A stretch of 64,000 bases of DNA from the NCBI GenBank assembly GCA_000632805.1, contig CP007444.1:5258772-5322771 (forward strand), given 5' to 3'. The notes below the pieces were generated by a model that searched no databases, had not been told where the DNA came from, and was given only the letters and a program-made list of their open reading frames with translations. The DNA comes from Dyella jiangningensis. Its GTDB lineage: Bacteria; Pseudomonadota; Gammaproteobacteria; Xanthomonadales; Rhodanobacteraceae. Below, piece after piece: positions 54,180-62,661 of the stretch (the first letter of the stretch is position 1; every line of letters starts with the position of its first letter). Position numbers and translations under genes: made by a program.

Positions 54180-55220
54180 ATGGATACCCGATACACACGT
54201 CATTCGCGCCGTCGGGCGCGTGGGGCCATTCGGCCCGCTGCCATCGCCATTGTTGCTGTCGTCGCCGTGCTTGCGGCAGCGTCGTGGTTCCTCATTATCA
54301 AGCCGCACCAGGAGCTGATGGACACCGAAGCCGGTGGCCATCCGTCGACCCCGGTGCAGGCCGGCTCGGTGGCGCCGCCGCCGCCGGCCAACGTGGGTGC
54401 GATGAGCATCAACCAGCTGCTCGCCGAGGCACGCAAGGCGGTGAACGAGCAGCGCCTGCTCGCGCCTGCGGGCAACAACGCCTTCGAGTTCTACCTGAAA
54501 GTGCTGGAGAAGCAGCCGGGCAACCAGGTGGCGTCCGATGCGCTGCGCGAGACCTTTCCGGTCGGTGCGAGCGTGGCGGAACAGTCGATCAACCAGCGCG
54601 ACTTCAATGACGCGCAGCGCCAGATCGACCTGCTGGCGAAAGCCGATCCGGCCAACTACACGCTGACCATCCTTCGCTCCAAGCTCGATGCCCAGCGCAA
54701 GCTGCAGGATCGCGAGCAGCAGCAGGCGTCTGACAAGGAGAAGGCGGCGCAGCTCGCTGCGCAGAAAGCGGCGTCGGACAAGGCCGAGGCGGATCGTCAG
54801 GCGGCCGAGGCGCAGCAGCGGTCGCTGGCCGAGCAGCAGCAGCGCGCGGCGCAGGCACGCCTGGCGCAGCAGCAACAGCAGAGCGAGTCGCGTCAGCAGC
54901 AGGCGGCGACCACGACGGCCGCAGCTGGCGACGGTGGTGCGGCGGGCGGCACGCATGGGCCGGTGCTCGTGCGCAACGTCAATCCGCGCTATCCGACGAC
55001 GGCGGTGCGTGCCAACCAGGAAGGTTGGGTGGAGGTGACCTTCACCATCACGCCGGAAGGCAACGTCGACGACGTGAAGGTGGTGGATGCCGAGCCACGC
55101 CATGTATTCGACCGCGCGGCGGTGGAGGCGGTGAGCCGCTGGAAGTACCAGCCGGCTACGCAGAATGGCACGCCGATCGCCGCACAGGACAAGCGTCGCA
55201 TTGTGTTCAAGCTCAACTGA
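54180..55220 (+). CDS. tonB: TonB-like energy-transducing protein
   Basis: This encodes 346 aa. A basic N-terminus precedes one TM segment (about 20-41; AIAIVAVVAVLAAASWFLI). A long Gln/Ala/Glu-rich periplasmic linker runs from about 170 to 250, and the C-terminal TonB domain (about 258-346) has NPRYPTTAVRANQEGWVEVTF, then DRAAVEAVSRWKYQPA. TonB carries proton-motive energy to outer-membrane receptors. There are no exbB/exbD genes beside it, and the Pro-rich linker of classical TonB is replaced by a Gln/Ala helix. Confidence 0.85.
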   Translation: MDTRYTRHSRRRARGAIRPAAIAIVAVVAVLAAASWFLIIKPHQELMDTEAGGHPSTPVQAGSVAPPPPANVGAMSINQLLAEARKAVNEQRLLAPAGNNAFEFYLKVLEKQPGNQVASDALRETFPVGASVAEQSINQRDFNDAQRQIDLLAKADPANYTLTILRSKLDAQRKLQDREQQQASDKEKAAQLAAQKAASDKAEADRQAAEAQQRSLAEQQQRAAQARLAQQQQQSESRQQQAATTTAAAGDGGAAGGTHGPVLVRNVNPRYPTTAVRANQEGWVEVTFTITPEGNVDDVKVVDAEPRHVFDRAAVEAVSRWKYQPATQNGTPIAAQDKRRIVFKLN

Positions 55221-55262
55221 CGGTCGGCCGGTCGCGCGATGGCGTGACCGCCGTGCATGAAG

Positions 55263-55295
55263 AAGGGCGCCGCACGGAGACACGCGGCGCCTTTT
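55263..55295. terminator. Terminator between tonB and the serine hydrolase gene
   Basis: GGCGCCGC (55266-55273) pairs with GCGGCGCC (55284-55291), extended by A-T and G-T pairs. TTTTCTTT follows on the plus strand. It probably serves both convergent genes. Confidence 0.8.
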
Positions 55296-55314
55296 CTTTG
55301 ATCACCCGAAGGTT

Positions 55315-56637
55315 TCAGTTGCCTGAGAAGTCATGTTTGGCGCCGCGACCGCTGGCGGCCGTCCTGCCCTTGCTGCGGGTCTTGACCCTGGCAGCGGCGG
55401 CGGGGGTCGTCTTCGGGGCGCTGCCTTCGATGCCGGCCCAGTCCACATGTGGAAGGCCGAGCAATTCGTCGAACACCATGGGCATCAGGCCGGCCGGTGT
55501 CGGGCCGGAGGAGTTCCACATCGTCACCACGCCGATGCGGTACTTCGGCAGGAAGCCGATCATCGTGCGGTAGCCTTCGACGGCGCCGGCGTGGAACACC
55601 ATGGTCTCGCCTTCGTAATCGAACACACGCCAGCCCAACGCATACGACGCATCCGACAATCGCGCGCGGCGCCAGGGCGAGGAGTGCAGCTCCACCGGCG
55701 TGGCGACCTCGGGCGTGTGCAAGGTGTCCAGCAGCTTGGCCGGCAAGACGTCCGGACGGCCACCCATCTGCGCGATCAGCCATTGCTCCATGTCGCGCAG
55801 GCTGGCGTTGACGCCCGCGGCTGGCGCCACGCGGTAGTAGGCCTGCTTGGGCTCGAACGGCATCCATCCATTGCTGGTCTGCCGATGCGGCCGTGCCCAG
55901 CTCTTGCTCTCCTCCAGGCCCTCGCGACCGTAGCTGGCCGTCTTCATGCCCAGGGGAAAGAAGATGCGCTTGTCGACCTGGCGGCTGAAGAAGTCGCCGG
56001 TCTGCGCGTAGACGATGTCGCCGATCAGGCTGAAGGCGATGTTCTGGTAGCCATAGCACTGGCCCACGTCGCAGGTGAGCGTGACCTCGTCCAGCTTGCG
56101 CGCGAGTTCCTCGTAGGGAATGTTCTCCTCGAGCATGTTGTCGTAGGTGTTCTTCGGCAGGCCGAGGCGCTGGCCGAGGATGTCGCGCACGGTGGCCTGT
56201 TCGGCAGCGCTGTCGTTCTTGAGATGGAAAAACGGCAGCACCGCCGTGAGCTTGGTATCCCAGTTCAGCTTGCCGTCGCCCACCAGCACACCGGTCAGTG
56301 CGGTGGCGAAGGCCTTGGAAAGCGAGGCGAGGCGAAACACGGTTTCCGGCGTGACCGGTTCGCGTGTCGTGGCGTTGGCGTAACCGATGGTGTCTTCGAA
56401 CACGACCTTGTCGTCGACCACCACGGCTGTCGCAAGGCCGGCCACTTCATTGCGCTGGTCCAGGCGTTCCAGCCATTGCTGGTAAGCGCTCAGCGCCTCC
56501 TTGAGGCGATCGGGCGGCAATGTCTGCGGAGTGGCAGCAGCAGAGTCGGCGGGCGGCGTGGCGGCGCGCGCAGGCAGCGGGACGAGAGACAATCCCAGTG
56601 CCGCGACGACGACCAGTGAAATCGTGCGAAACGTCAT
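55315..56637 (-). CDS. Secreted serine beta-lactamase-family hydrolase
   Basis: This encodes 440 aa. The signal peptide is TISLVVVAALGLSLVPLPARA. Class C/PBP-like motifs are in order: SxxK in LASLSKAFA (about residue 103), YxN in CYGYQNIAF, and HxG in VFHAGAVEG. The C-terminus is Lys/Arg/Ala-rich (ARVKTRSKGRTA). Such enzymes act on D-amino-acid peptides, esters or beta-lactams. The substrate is not evident. The ATG at 56637 gives the natural signal-peptide start. Confidence 0.88.
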   Translation of the reverse strand: MTFRTISLVVVAALGLSLVPLPARAATPPADSAAATPQTLPPDRLKEALSAYQQWLERLDQRNEVAGLATAVVVDDKVVFEDTIGYANATTREPVTPETVFRLASLSKAFATALTGVLVGDGKLNWDTKLTAVLPFFHLKNDSAAEQATVRDILGQRLGLPKNTYDNMLEENIPYEELARKLDEVTLTCDVGQCYGYQNIAFSLIGDIVYAQTGDFFSRQVDKRIFFPLGMKTASYGREGLEESKSWARPHRQTSNGWMPFEPKQAYYRVAPAAGVNASLRDMEQWLIAQMGGRPDVLPAKLLDTLHTPEVATPVELHSSPWRRARLSDASYALGWRVFDYEGETMVFHAGAVEGYRTMIGFLPKYRIGVVTMWNSSGPTPAGLMPMVFDELLGLPHVDWAGIEGSAPKTTPAAAARVKTRSKGRTAASGRGAKHDFSGN

Positions 56638-56822
56638 GTTGCCTGAACGTTGGCGGCGCCCGATGGGCACCGATGGAATGGAGTCGGCACCGGACGCTGC
56701 CGGGCCAGTCGGTTTGCGAGCCGGAATCCTTCCATGACGCCGCGCGAGAGTACCGCAGGAAACCCTGAAAAGTCCCTGTCGCGGCGGTTTGGAGGGCGGG
56801 TATTAAGACCGCGTGAGGACGC

Positions 56823-58424
56823 CTAGGTTGCGCCCAGGATCAGCTCGCTCGCCCGCTCGGCCATCATGATCACGGGCGCGTTGGTGTTGCCGCTGGGCAG
56901 ACTCGGCATCGCCGACGCATCCACAACGCGCAGGCCTTCCACGCCGCGCACGCGCAGCTCGCTGTCGAGCGGAGCGCCCGCGTCGCTACCCATGCGGCAC
57001 GTACCTGCCGGGTGATAGATGGTCTCGGCCTTGCGACGGATGAAGTCGATGTACTCCGCGTCGGTCTGCAACGCGCGTTCCGGAAAGATGGGCGCCCCGC
57101 GATAGGGTGCGAATGCCGGCTGCGCGAGAATCTCGCGGGACAGGCGGGCAGCTTCGACCATGCGTTGCAGATCGTGTCCCTCGGCGTCGCCCAGGTAGTT
57201 CGCATGGATGGCGATCGGCTGCGAAGAATCGGGGGAGCGAAGCCTCAGCTGTCCGTGGCTGCGAGGATGCAGATAACAGGCGTGGACGGTATAGCCGTAG
57301 CCTGGCAGGCGATGGCGTCCGTGATCGTCCAGCTGCGCGGGCACGAAATGAAACTGGATGTCGCAGCGTTCGTCCGTGGCCAGCCGGCTGCGCACGAAGC
57401 CGCCAGCCTCCGCCACGTTGGAGGTGCCCGGTCCGTTACGGTAAAGCAGGAAACGCCAGCCTGCGGCGAGCTCGTTGAGATGGTCGTAGGAGATCTTCTG
57501 CGTGCTGCCGTCGAGCGTGCAGATGTCCAGATGGTCCTGCAGGTGAGCGCCGACGTCGGGATGGTCGGCCTGCACGGTGATGCCGTGCTCGCGAAGATGA
57601 TCCGCCGGGCCGACGCCGGAGAGCATCAGCAATTGCGGCGTGTTGATGGCACCGCCGGCAAGAATGATTTCGCCGGCCTCGATCGTCGCCGTGTCACCCT
57701 GAAGCTGCACGCCCACGGCGTGCCCATCGCGGATGATTACCCGGGCGACCGCCGCCTTGGTACGTACGTCGAGATGGCTGCGCTGCCGGGAAGGCTTCAG
57801 GTAGGCCACGGCCGTGGAGCAGCGTCGGCCATCGCGCTGGGTGACCTGATAGAGGCCGAAGCCTTCCTGCGTCGGCCCGTTGAAGTCGTCATTGCGCGGA
57901 AAACCGGCGCTGACGCCGGCATCGACGAAAGCCGCCGACAATTTGTTGTGGTAGCGCAGGTCGCTCACTCCGAGCGGCCCGCCCACGCCATGCAGCGCGC
58001 TGGCGCCACGCGTGTTGTCTTCGCTGCGGATGAACCAGGGCAATACCTGCTCCCATGACCAGCGCGCATCGTCGGTCGCCTGCGCCCAGCGGTCGTAGTC
58101 GCCGGGCACGCCACGCGCGTAGACCATCGCGTTGATCGCGCTGGAGCCGCCCAGGGTCTTGCCGCGCGGCCACCACAATCGGCGGTTGTGCAGCTGCGGC
58201 TCTGGCTCGGTCTGGTAGTTCCAGTTGAAGTGCCGGTTGTTGGCCAGGCGGGCGATGCCCGCAGGCATGTGGATCAGCGGATGCCAGTCGCTTGGTCCCG
58301 CTTCCAGCAGCAACACGCGCTTGCCGGGATGAGCGCTCAAGCGGTTGGCCAACACGCAACCGGCCGAACCGGCCCCCACGATGATGTAGTCGTACGTCAC
58401 TTCGCCCCCGCCCATGACTGTCAC
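56823..58424 (-). CDS. GMC-family FAD oxidoreductase (choline-dehydrogenase-like)
   Basis: This encodes 533 aa. The FAD motif is YIIVGAGSAGCVLANRLS, then LLLEAGPSDW, and GMC signatures GKTLGGSSAINAMVYARG and GAINTPQLLMLSGVGP. The catalytic His is in YHPAGTCRMG, with DASAMPSLPSGNTNAP and MAERASELI at the C-terminus. It oxidises an alcohol. BetA-like length, but no betB/betI is nearby. GTG 58424 and ATG 58415 are both possible starts. Confidence 0.92.
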   Translation of the reverse strand: MTVMGGGEVTYDYIIVGAGSAGCVLANRLSAHPGKRVLLLEAGPSDWHPLIHMPAGIARLANNRHFNWNYQTEPEPQLHNRRLWWPRGKTLGGSSAINAMVYARGVPGDYDRWAQATDDARWSWEQVLPWFIRSEDNTRGASALHGVGGPLGVSDLRYHNKLSAAFVDAGVSAGFPRNDDFNGPTQEGFGLYQVTQRDGRRCSTAVAYLKPSRQRSHLDVRTKAAVARVIIRDGHAVGVQLQGDTATIEAGEIILAGGAINTPQLLMLSGVGPADHLREHGITVQADHPDVGAHLQDHLDICTLDGSTQKISYDHLNELAAGWRFLLYRNGPGTSNVAEAGGFVRSRLATDERCDIQFHFVPAQLDDHGRHRLPGYGYTVHACYLHPRSHGQLRLRSPDSSQPIAIHANYLGDAEGHDLQRMVEAARLSREILAQPAFAPYRGAPIFPERALQTDAEYIDFIRRKAETIYHPAGTCRMGSDAGAPLDSELRVRGVEGLRVVDASAMPSLPSGNTNAPVIMMAERASELILGAT

Positions 58425-58466
58425 GACCGCATGCTAGTCTGATAGGGACCTTTGCTGGAAACGCCG

Positions 58467-59783
58467 GTGACTACCACCCGACCTGCCACAGCGAACGAAG
58501 GCCTCACATCGGTGCTTTCGACCGTGGCTTTCTTCTTCGTGATGATGGCCTACTACATCATCCGGCCCGTGCGCGAACAACTCAGCGGCGCCGTCGGATC
58601 GAGGGAACTGCCCTTGTTCTACGGCATCACGTTCGTCGTGATGCTGCTGCTGACGCCCGTGTTCGGCGCCATGGTGTCGCGTTTCTCGCGCAAGCGGCTG
58701 CTTGGCTGGAGCTACAGCTTCTTCGTGTTGTGCCTCGTCGCATTCGTGCCGGCCTTCGTGCTGCAGGATCGCATCGGGGCGCGCGAACTCGGCTCGGTGT
58801 TCTTCGTCTGGGTGAGCGTGTTCAACCTGTTCGTCGTGTCGCTGTTCTGGAGCCTCATGGCGGACATCTTCCAGAGCGAGCAGGCAAGACGGGTCTTTCC
58901 CGCCATCGCGCTGGGCGGCATGGCCGGCGCCGTCACTGGCCCGGGGTTCGGCAAGCTGCTGGTTGGGGTGATCGGCGTGCCGGCCTTGCTGGTGGTGTCA
59001 GCCATCGCCTTGCTCGTTGCGCTGGGCCTGGTGCTTACCTTGTCCACGCGCTACGACCATTGCTCACTCGGTGCGCACGACGAGGCCGTTGGTGGGTCGC
59101 TGTGGGCTGGCATCAAGGAATCCTGGACGCGGCCGTTCCTGCGTTACATGGCCGTGCTGATGGTGCTGGGCGATGGCATCGGCACGCTGGCTTATGCGCT
59201 GATGGCCGATTACACCTACGCGCACTATCCCGATCGCGTCGCCCGGACCAACTTCTATTACAACCTCGACTGGGCCACCAACATCCTGGGCGCGGTGCTG
59301 CAGCTCACGCTCACGCGCTGGCTGCTGGTGCGCAAGGGAGCGGGCTGGGGCCTGGTCGTGCCGGCGCTGGTCAATCTCGCGCTGCTGCTGCTCGTGATGA
59401 TTTTCGGCATCGGCAACATCAGCGCTTTTGGATGGGCCGTGCCCATGCTCGCGATCATGATGGTCGGCACGCGCGGCTTCGCCTATGGCATGACCAAGCC
59501 CGCGTCCGATGCGCTGTATACGCGTGTACCGCGCGAGACGCGCTACAAGGGCAAGAACTTCGTGGAGACGACCATCTGGCGTTTTGGCGACTTCGTGGTC
59601 ACCACCGGGGTCAATTTGCTTGGATCGCTAGGCGTGGCGGTCGCCGGCATGGCCGGCATCGGCGCCGGCATTTCCGCATTGGCGACCTGGGTCGCCGGGC
59701 GCGCCGGCCGTTCGCCCGACCTGCTACCCGAGCAACCGGCCACAACGGCTTCGCCCCAGGCCGCGCGGGCAGCCCAGGCGTGA
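58467..59783 (+). CDS. TlcC/ATP-ADP-translocase-like MFS transporter
   Basis: This encodes about 438 aa with 12 TM segments. AFFFVMMAYYIIRPVREQL and SLFWSLMADIF at the N-terminal half, and the TRGFAYGMTKPASDALYTRVPRETRYKGKNFVET region in the C-terminal half, are typical of the NTP/NDP-exchange-like family found in free-living Xanthomonadales. GTG 58467 is preferred, with GGAA seven bases before it. TTG 58452 is the alternative. The substrate is unknown. Confidence 0.85.
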   Translation: MTTTRPATANEGLTSVLSTVAFFFVMMAYYIIRPVREQLSGAVGSRELPLFYGITFVVMLLLTPVFGAMVSRFSRKRLLGWSYSFFVLCLVAFVPAFVLQDRIGARELGSVFFVWVSVFNLFVVSLFWSLMADIFQSEQARRVFPAIALGGMAGAVTGPGFGKLLVGVIGVPALLVVSAIALLVALGLVLTLSTRYDHCSLGAHDEAVGGSLWAGIKESWTRPFLRYMAVLMVLGDGIGTLAYALMADYTYAHYPDRVARTNFYYNLDWATNILGAVLQLTLTRWLLVRKGAGWGLVVPALVNLALLLLVMIFGIGNISAFGWAVPMLAIMMVGTRGFAYGMTKPASDALYTRVPRETRYKGKNFVETTIWRFGDFVVTTGVNLLGSLGVAVAGMAGIGAGISALATWVAGRAGRSPDLLPEQPATTASPQAARAAQA

Positions 59784-59790
59784 TATCCGC

Positions 59791-60219
59791 TCAGCTGGTG
59801 ATGTAGCGCTGCAGCTGCTCGATCTGTTCGGCCTGCGCGTCGATGACTTCCTTCACCAGGTCGCCGATCGAAATGACGCCGACCACGGCGTCGCCAGCCA
59901 CCACCGGCAGATGGCGGATGCGGCTGTCGGTACACAGTCGCATGCAATCAAACACGTCGGTGTCCGGGCCCACGGTAAGTGCGGGGCTGCTCATGATTTC
60001 CGAGACCGCGGTCTGCGCGGAAGAGCGGCCCTGCAAAATGACCTTGCGCGCGTAGTCGCGCTCGGAAACGATGCCTACGAGCCGGTCGCCGCGCATTACC
60101 AGCAGCGCGCCGACGCGGCGCTCCGCCATGTGCTTGATCGCTTCGAGTACGGGCGCGTCCGGTGCGATGCTGTAGATGTCGGTGCCCTTGCCTTCCAGCA
60201 AATGCTTGACCTGGCGCAT
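59791..60219 (-). CDS. CBS-domain pair protein
   Basis: This encodes 142 aa, two CBS domains in tandem: SIAPDAPVLEAIKHMAERRVGALLV, then VGIVSERDYARKVI, and the second ALTVGPDTDVFDCM, IRHLPVVAGDAVVGVISIGDLV. A helical tail ends EQIEQLQRYI. GGGAGG precedes ATG 60219. CBS pairs sense adenine nucleotides or SAM. The target is unknown. Convergent with the transporter gene. Confidence 0.9.
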   Translation of the reverse strand: MRQVKHLLEGKGTDIYSIAPDAPVLEAIKHMAERRVGALLVMRGDRLVGIVSERDYARKVILQGRSSAQTAVSEIMSSPALTVGPDTDVFDCMRLCTDSRIRHLPVVAGDAVVGVISIGDLVKEVIDAQAEQIEQLQRYITS

Positions 60220-60319
60220 GCTTGAACCTCCCAGGCGGCCGCGGACAGGCCGCATGAGATGAGTCTAGCGCCGCGACGTCGCCGTGGTGTTGGGGCTATG
60301 TGAAGCGCGCCCTAGACCC

Positions 60320-60740
60320 CGCTGCTAACGTCTGCGCGCGGCCGGCGGCGCTCCTCGCTGAAACGCCGTCTCGCCTTCGCGTGCGGTGCGCGTGGCATAG
60401 ACCACGTATCCCTCGCGCCAGCGCTCCAGTAGCGAGGGAATCCATTCGGGCGGGTCTTGCAGGTTGGCGTCGATCACCACGGCGGCGTCGGCGTCGACGT
60501 GATCGAAGCCTGCCGTCAGAGCGCTTTCTTGCCGAAATTACGCGAGAGCTTGATGGTGGCGGGTGTCACGAGAGGTGAGGCTTTTGATCAGCGGCCAGGT
60601 GCGGTCGCTGCTGCCGTCGACGTACAGGACGCTGCAATCCATGGGCAGTTCGTCGAGCACGCGCGCGTCAATCGCGCATGGAACGCTTCCAGCACGGCCG
60701 CTTTGTTATTGCGAGGCACGACGACGGCCAGGCGTGACAT
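60320..60740 (-). pseudogene. Decayed GtrB-like family 2 glycosyltransferase
   Basis: Read on the minus strand from ATG 60740, the frame gives MSRLAVVVPRNNKAAVLEAF, then after a shift LPMDCSVLYVDGSSDRTWPL, and after another shift [56 protein letters not shown]. These are successive GtrB/dolichol-P-mannose-synthase motifs ([14 protein letters not shown] as DADLQDPP) in at least two frames. The catalytic core is spread over frameshifts and the C-terminal membrane part is missing. It lies between CBS and mtgA genes and is a dead copy of a polyprenyl-phosphate sugar transferase. Confidence 0.75.
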
Positions 60741-60802
60741 GGTCGCTGCGGCGATCCCTCTGGCGGTGGCCGCATGCTGGTGCACGGCTTCCATGGCACG
60801 AG

Positions 60803-61543
60803 TCAACGTCGGCGGGTGTCGCGAACGGCTTGGCGGCCCTCAAGGTAGCCCGGGCCGCCCAGGTGGCCCATCTGCTGCTGGATCCAATTTGCACGGCCCT
60901 GCACGTACGCGCTGGGGCGGTCGGCGTGAAAACGTCTGGGGCTGGGCAGCACCGCGGCGAGCCGGGCCGCCTGTGCAGGCCCCAGTCGCGACGGTGGCAT
61001 GCGGAAGAACGCGTCGCTGGCCGCGCCCACGCCGTAGATGCCATCGCCCAATTCGGCGATGTTCATGTACACCTCGAGGATGCGCTGCTTGGGCCAGGTC
61101 AGCTCGATCAGCACGGTGAAGTAGGCCTCCAGTCCCTTGCGGACAAAACTGCGGCCGTTCCACAGGAACAGGTTCTTGGCCGTCTGCTGGCTGATCGTGC
61201 TGGCGCCGCGCAGGCGTCGCCCTTCGTCGGCGGCATCCATCGCATCCTGGATGGAGTCGAAATCGAAACCGTGGTGGAACGGAAATTTCTGGTCCTCACC
61301 GGCCACCATGGCGAGCGGTACGTAGGGCGAGACCTGGTTCCAGGGCACCCAGCGATGGCGCAGCTGAAAATCCTTCTCGCCGCGCAGCACGGCGCCAAGC
61401 TGGCGCTCCATCATCACTGCCGACGTCCACGGCGGCACGAAACGCAGCACCAGCACCATCAGCAAGCTCAGGGCCAGCCAGGACAGTACCAACAGGACGA
61501 GCGGGCGGAGCAGGCGGGCGAGCAGCGGGCGTCGTGAGGTCAT
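60803..61543 (-). CDS. mtgA: Monofunctional peptidoglycan transglycosylase
   Basis: This encodes 246 aa. An N-terminal TM anchor (LVLLVLSWLALSLLMVLVL) is followed by the GT51 domain: AMVAGEDQKFPFHHGFD (catalytic-type Glu), then RGASTISQQTAKNLFLW, RKGLEAYFTVLIELTWPKQRILEVYMN. It polymerises lipid II glycan. The start at 61543 gives the usual short cytoplasmic leader. Divergent from hslO. Confidence 0.95.
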   Translation of the reverse strand: MTSRRPLLARLLRPLVLLVLSWLALSLLMVLVLRFVPPWTSAVMMERQLGAVLRGEKDFQLRHRWVPWNQVSPYVPLAMVAGEDQKFPFHHGFDFDSIQDAMDAADEGRRLRGASTISQQTAKNLFLWNGRSFVRKGLEAYFTVLIELTWPKQRILEVYMNIAELGDGIYGVGAASDAFFRMPPSRLGPAQAARLAAVLPSPRRFHADRPSAYVQGRANWIQQQMGHLGGPGYLEGRQAVRDTRRR

Positions 61544-61665
61544 GGCGGTGCATGGACGGAGTTGTCGGCAGTATAAAGGGCCATCGCTCCCACGCTGGGC
61601 CGGCAAAGTTGAGCCCGGCGAAACGCACCCCCATATAGGCGAATTGCCCTTGAGAGGTCCAGGCT

Positions 61666-62565
61666 GTGGAAACCGTGCTTGTCGAAGATGTGTTGCACCG
61701 ATTCATGCTTGAGCGCGCTGGCGTGCGCGGCGTGCTGGTCCGCCTCGGCGCGGCCTGGCGCGAAGTCGCCGGCCGCTCGGCGTATCCGGCGGCCCTGCGT
61801 TCCGTGCTGGGCCAGACGCTCGCTGCCAGCGCGCTGCTGACCGGCAACATCAAGCTGGAAGGTGCGCTCTCGGTCGAATTGAAGAGCACCGGTCCGCTAC
61901 GCCTGCTGTTCGCCGAATGCACCGACCAGGGTCGCCTGCGCGGTCTGGCGCGCTGGAGCGATCCGCTGCCGGAAACGCTGGATCTGGCCGCGCTGCCGAG
62001 CGCGATCATGGCCATCACCATCGGCCATGCCGAGCGCGGCCAACGCTACCAGGGTCTGGTGGACCTGCAGCATCCGGATCTCGCCTCCGCGCTGGAAAAC
62101 TATTTCAGCCAATCCGAGCAGTTGCCGGCCCGCATCGTGCTGGCTGCCGACGGCGAACACGCGGTCGGCCTGATGCTGCAGAAGATGCCTGACGAAGGCG
62201 GTATCGATGCCGTGCAGGACGAAGACGCGTGGACGCGCATCCAGCACCTCACGGCAACGCTGGGACAGGAAGAGCTGCTATCCACCGCACCGGAACAGCT
62301 GCTCTATCGCCTCTACCACGAAGAGTCGGTACGCCTGTTCGAGCCGCGCCCGCTGGCGTTCGGCTGCAGCTGCACGCGCGAGCGCGTGGAGACGGTGTTG
62401 CGCTCGCTCGGCCGTGACGAGGTGGAGGCTGCGCTGGAGGCGCGCGAAGGCGAGATCGAGGTGATCTGCGAATTTTGCGCACAGCGCTACACCTTCGACC
62501 GCGTCGACGCCGAACACCTGCTCAGCGCCAGTCCGCAGGCGAGTGCGCCGACGACGCCGCAGTGA
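61666..62565 (+). CDS. hslO: Redox-regulated chaperone Hsp33
   Basis: This encodes 299 aa from a GTG start. The N-terminal chaperone domain has LGQTLAASALLTGNIKLEG and LVDLQHPDLASALENYFSQSEQLP. The C-terminal redox switch has CSCTRERVE and CEFCAQRY, the four zinc Cys. Under oxidative stress these form disulfides and activate holdase activity. A strong terminator follows. Confidence 0.95.
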   Translation: METVLVEDVLHRFMLERAGVRGVLVRLGAAWREVAGRSAYPAALRSVLGQTLAASALLTGNIKLEGALSVELKSTGPLRLLFAECTDQGRLRGLARWSDPLPETLDLAALPSAIMAITIGHAERGQRYQGLVDLQHPDLASALENYFSQSEQLPARIVLAADGEHAVGLMLQKMPDEGGIDAVQDEDAWTRIQHLTATLGQEELLSTAPEQLLYRLYHEESVRLFEPRPLAFGCSCTRERVETVLRSLGRDEVEAALEAREGEIEVICEFCAQRYTFDRVDAEHLLSASPQASAPTTPQ

Positions 62566-62586
62566 TCCCCGGCAATCGCTTGGATG

Positions 62587-62616
62587 AAAAAACGGGCCTG
62601 TCGGCCCGTTTTTTTT
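62587..62616 (+). terminator. Rho-independent terminator of hslO
   Basis: AACGGGCC (62591-62598) pairs with GGCCCGTT (62603-62610) around TGTC and is followed by six more T. The A-run upstream (62587-62590) makes it work in the other direction as well, for the 62662 gene. Confidence 0.92.
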
Positions 62617-62661
62617 GTCGATCCGGCAAGGCCGAGTTGCAAAGCCTGCAACGATCGTTGT

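Noticed and set aside
55333-56619. 428-aa plus-strand frame antisense to the serine hydrolase
   Set aside because: The SxxK, YxN and HxG motifs and signal peptide prove the minus strand.
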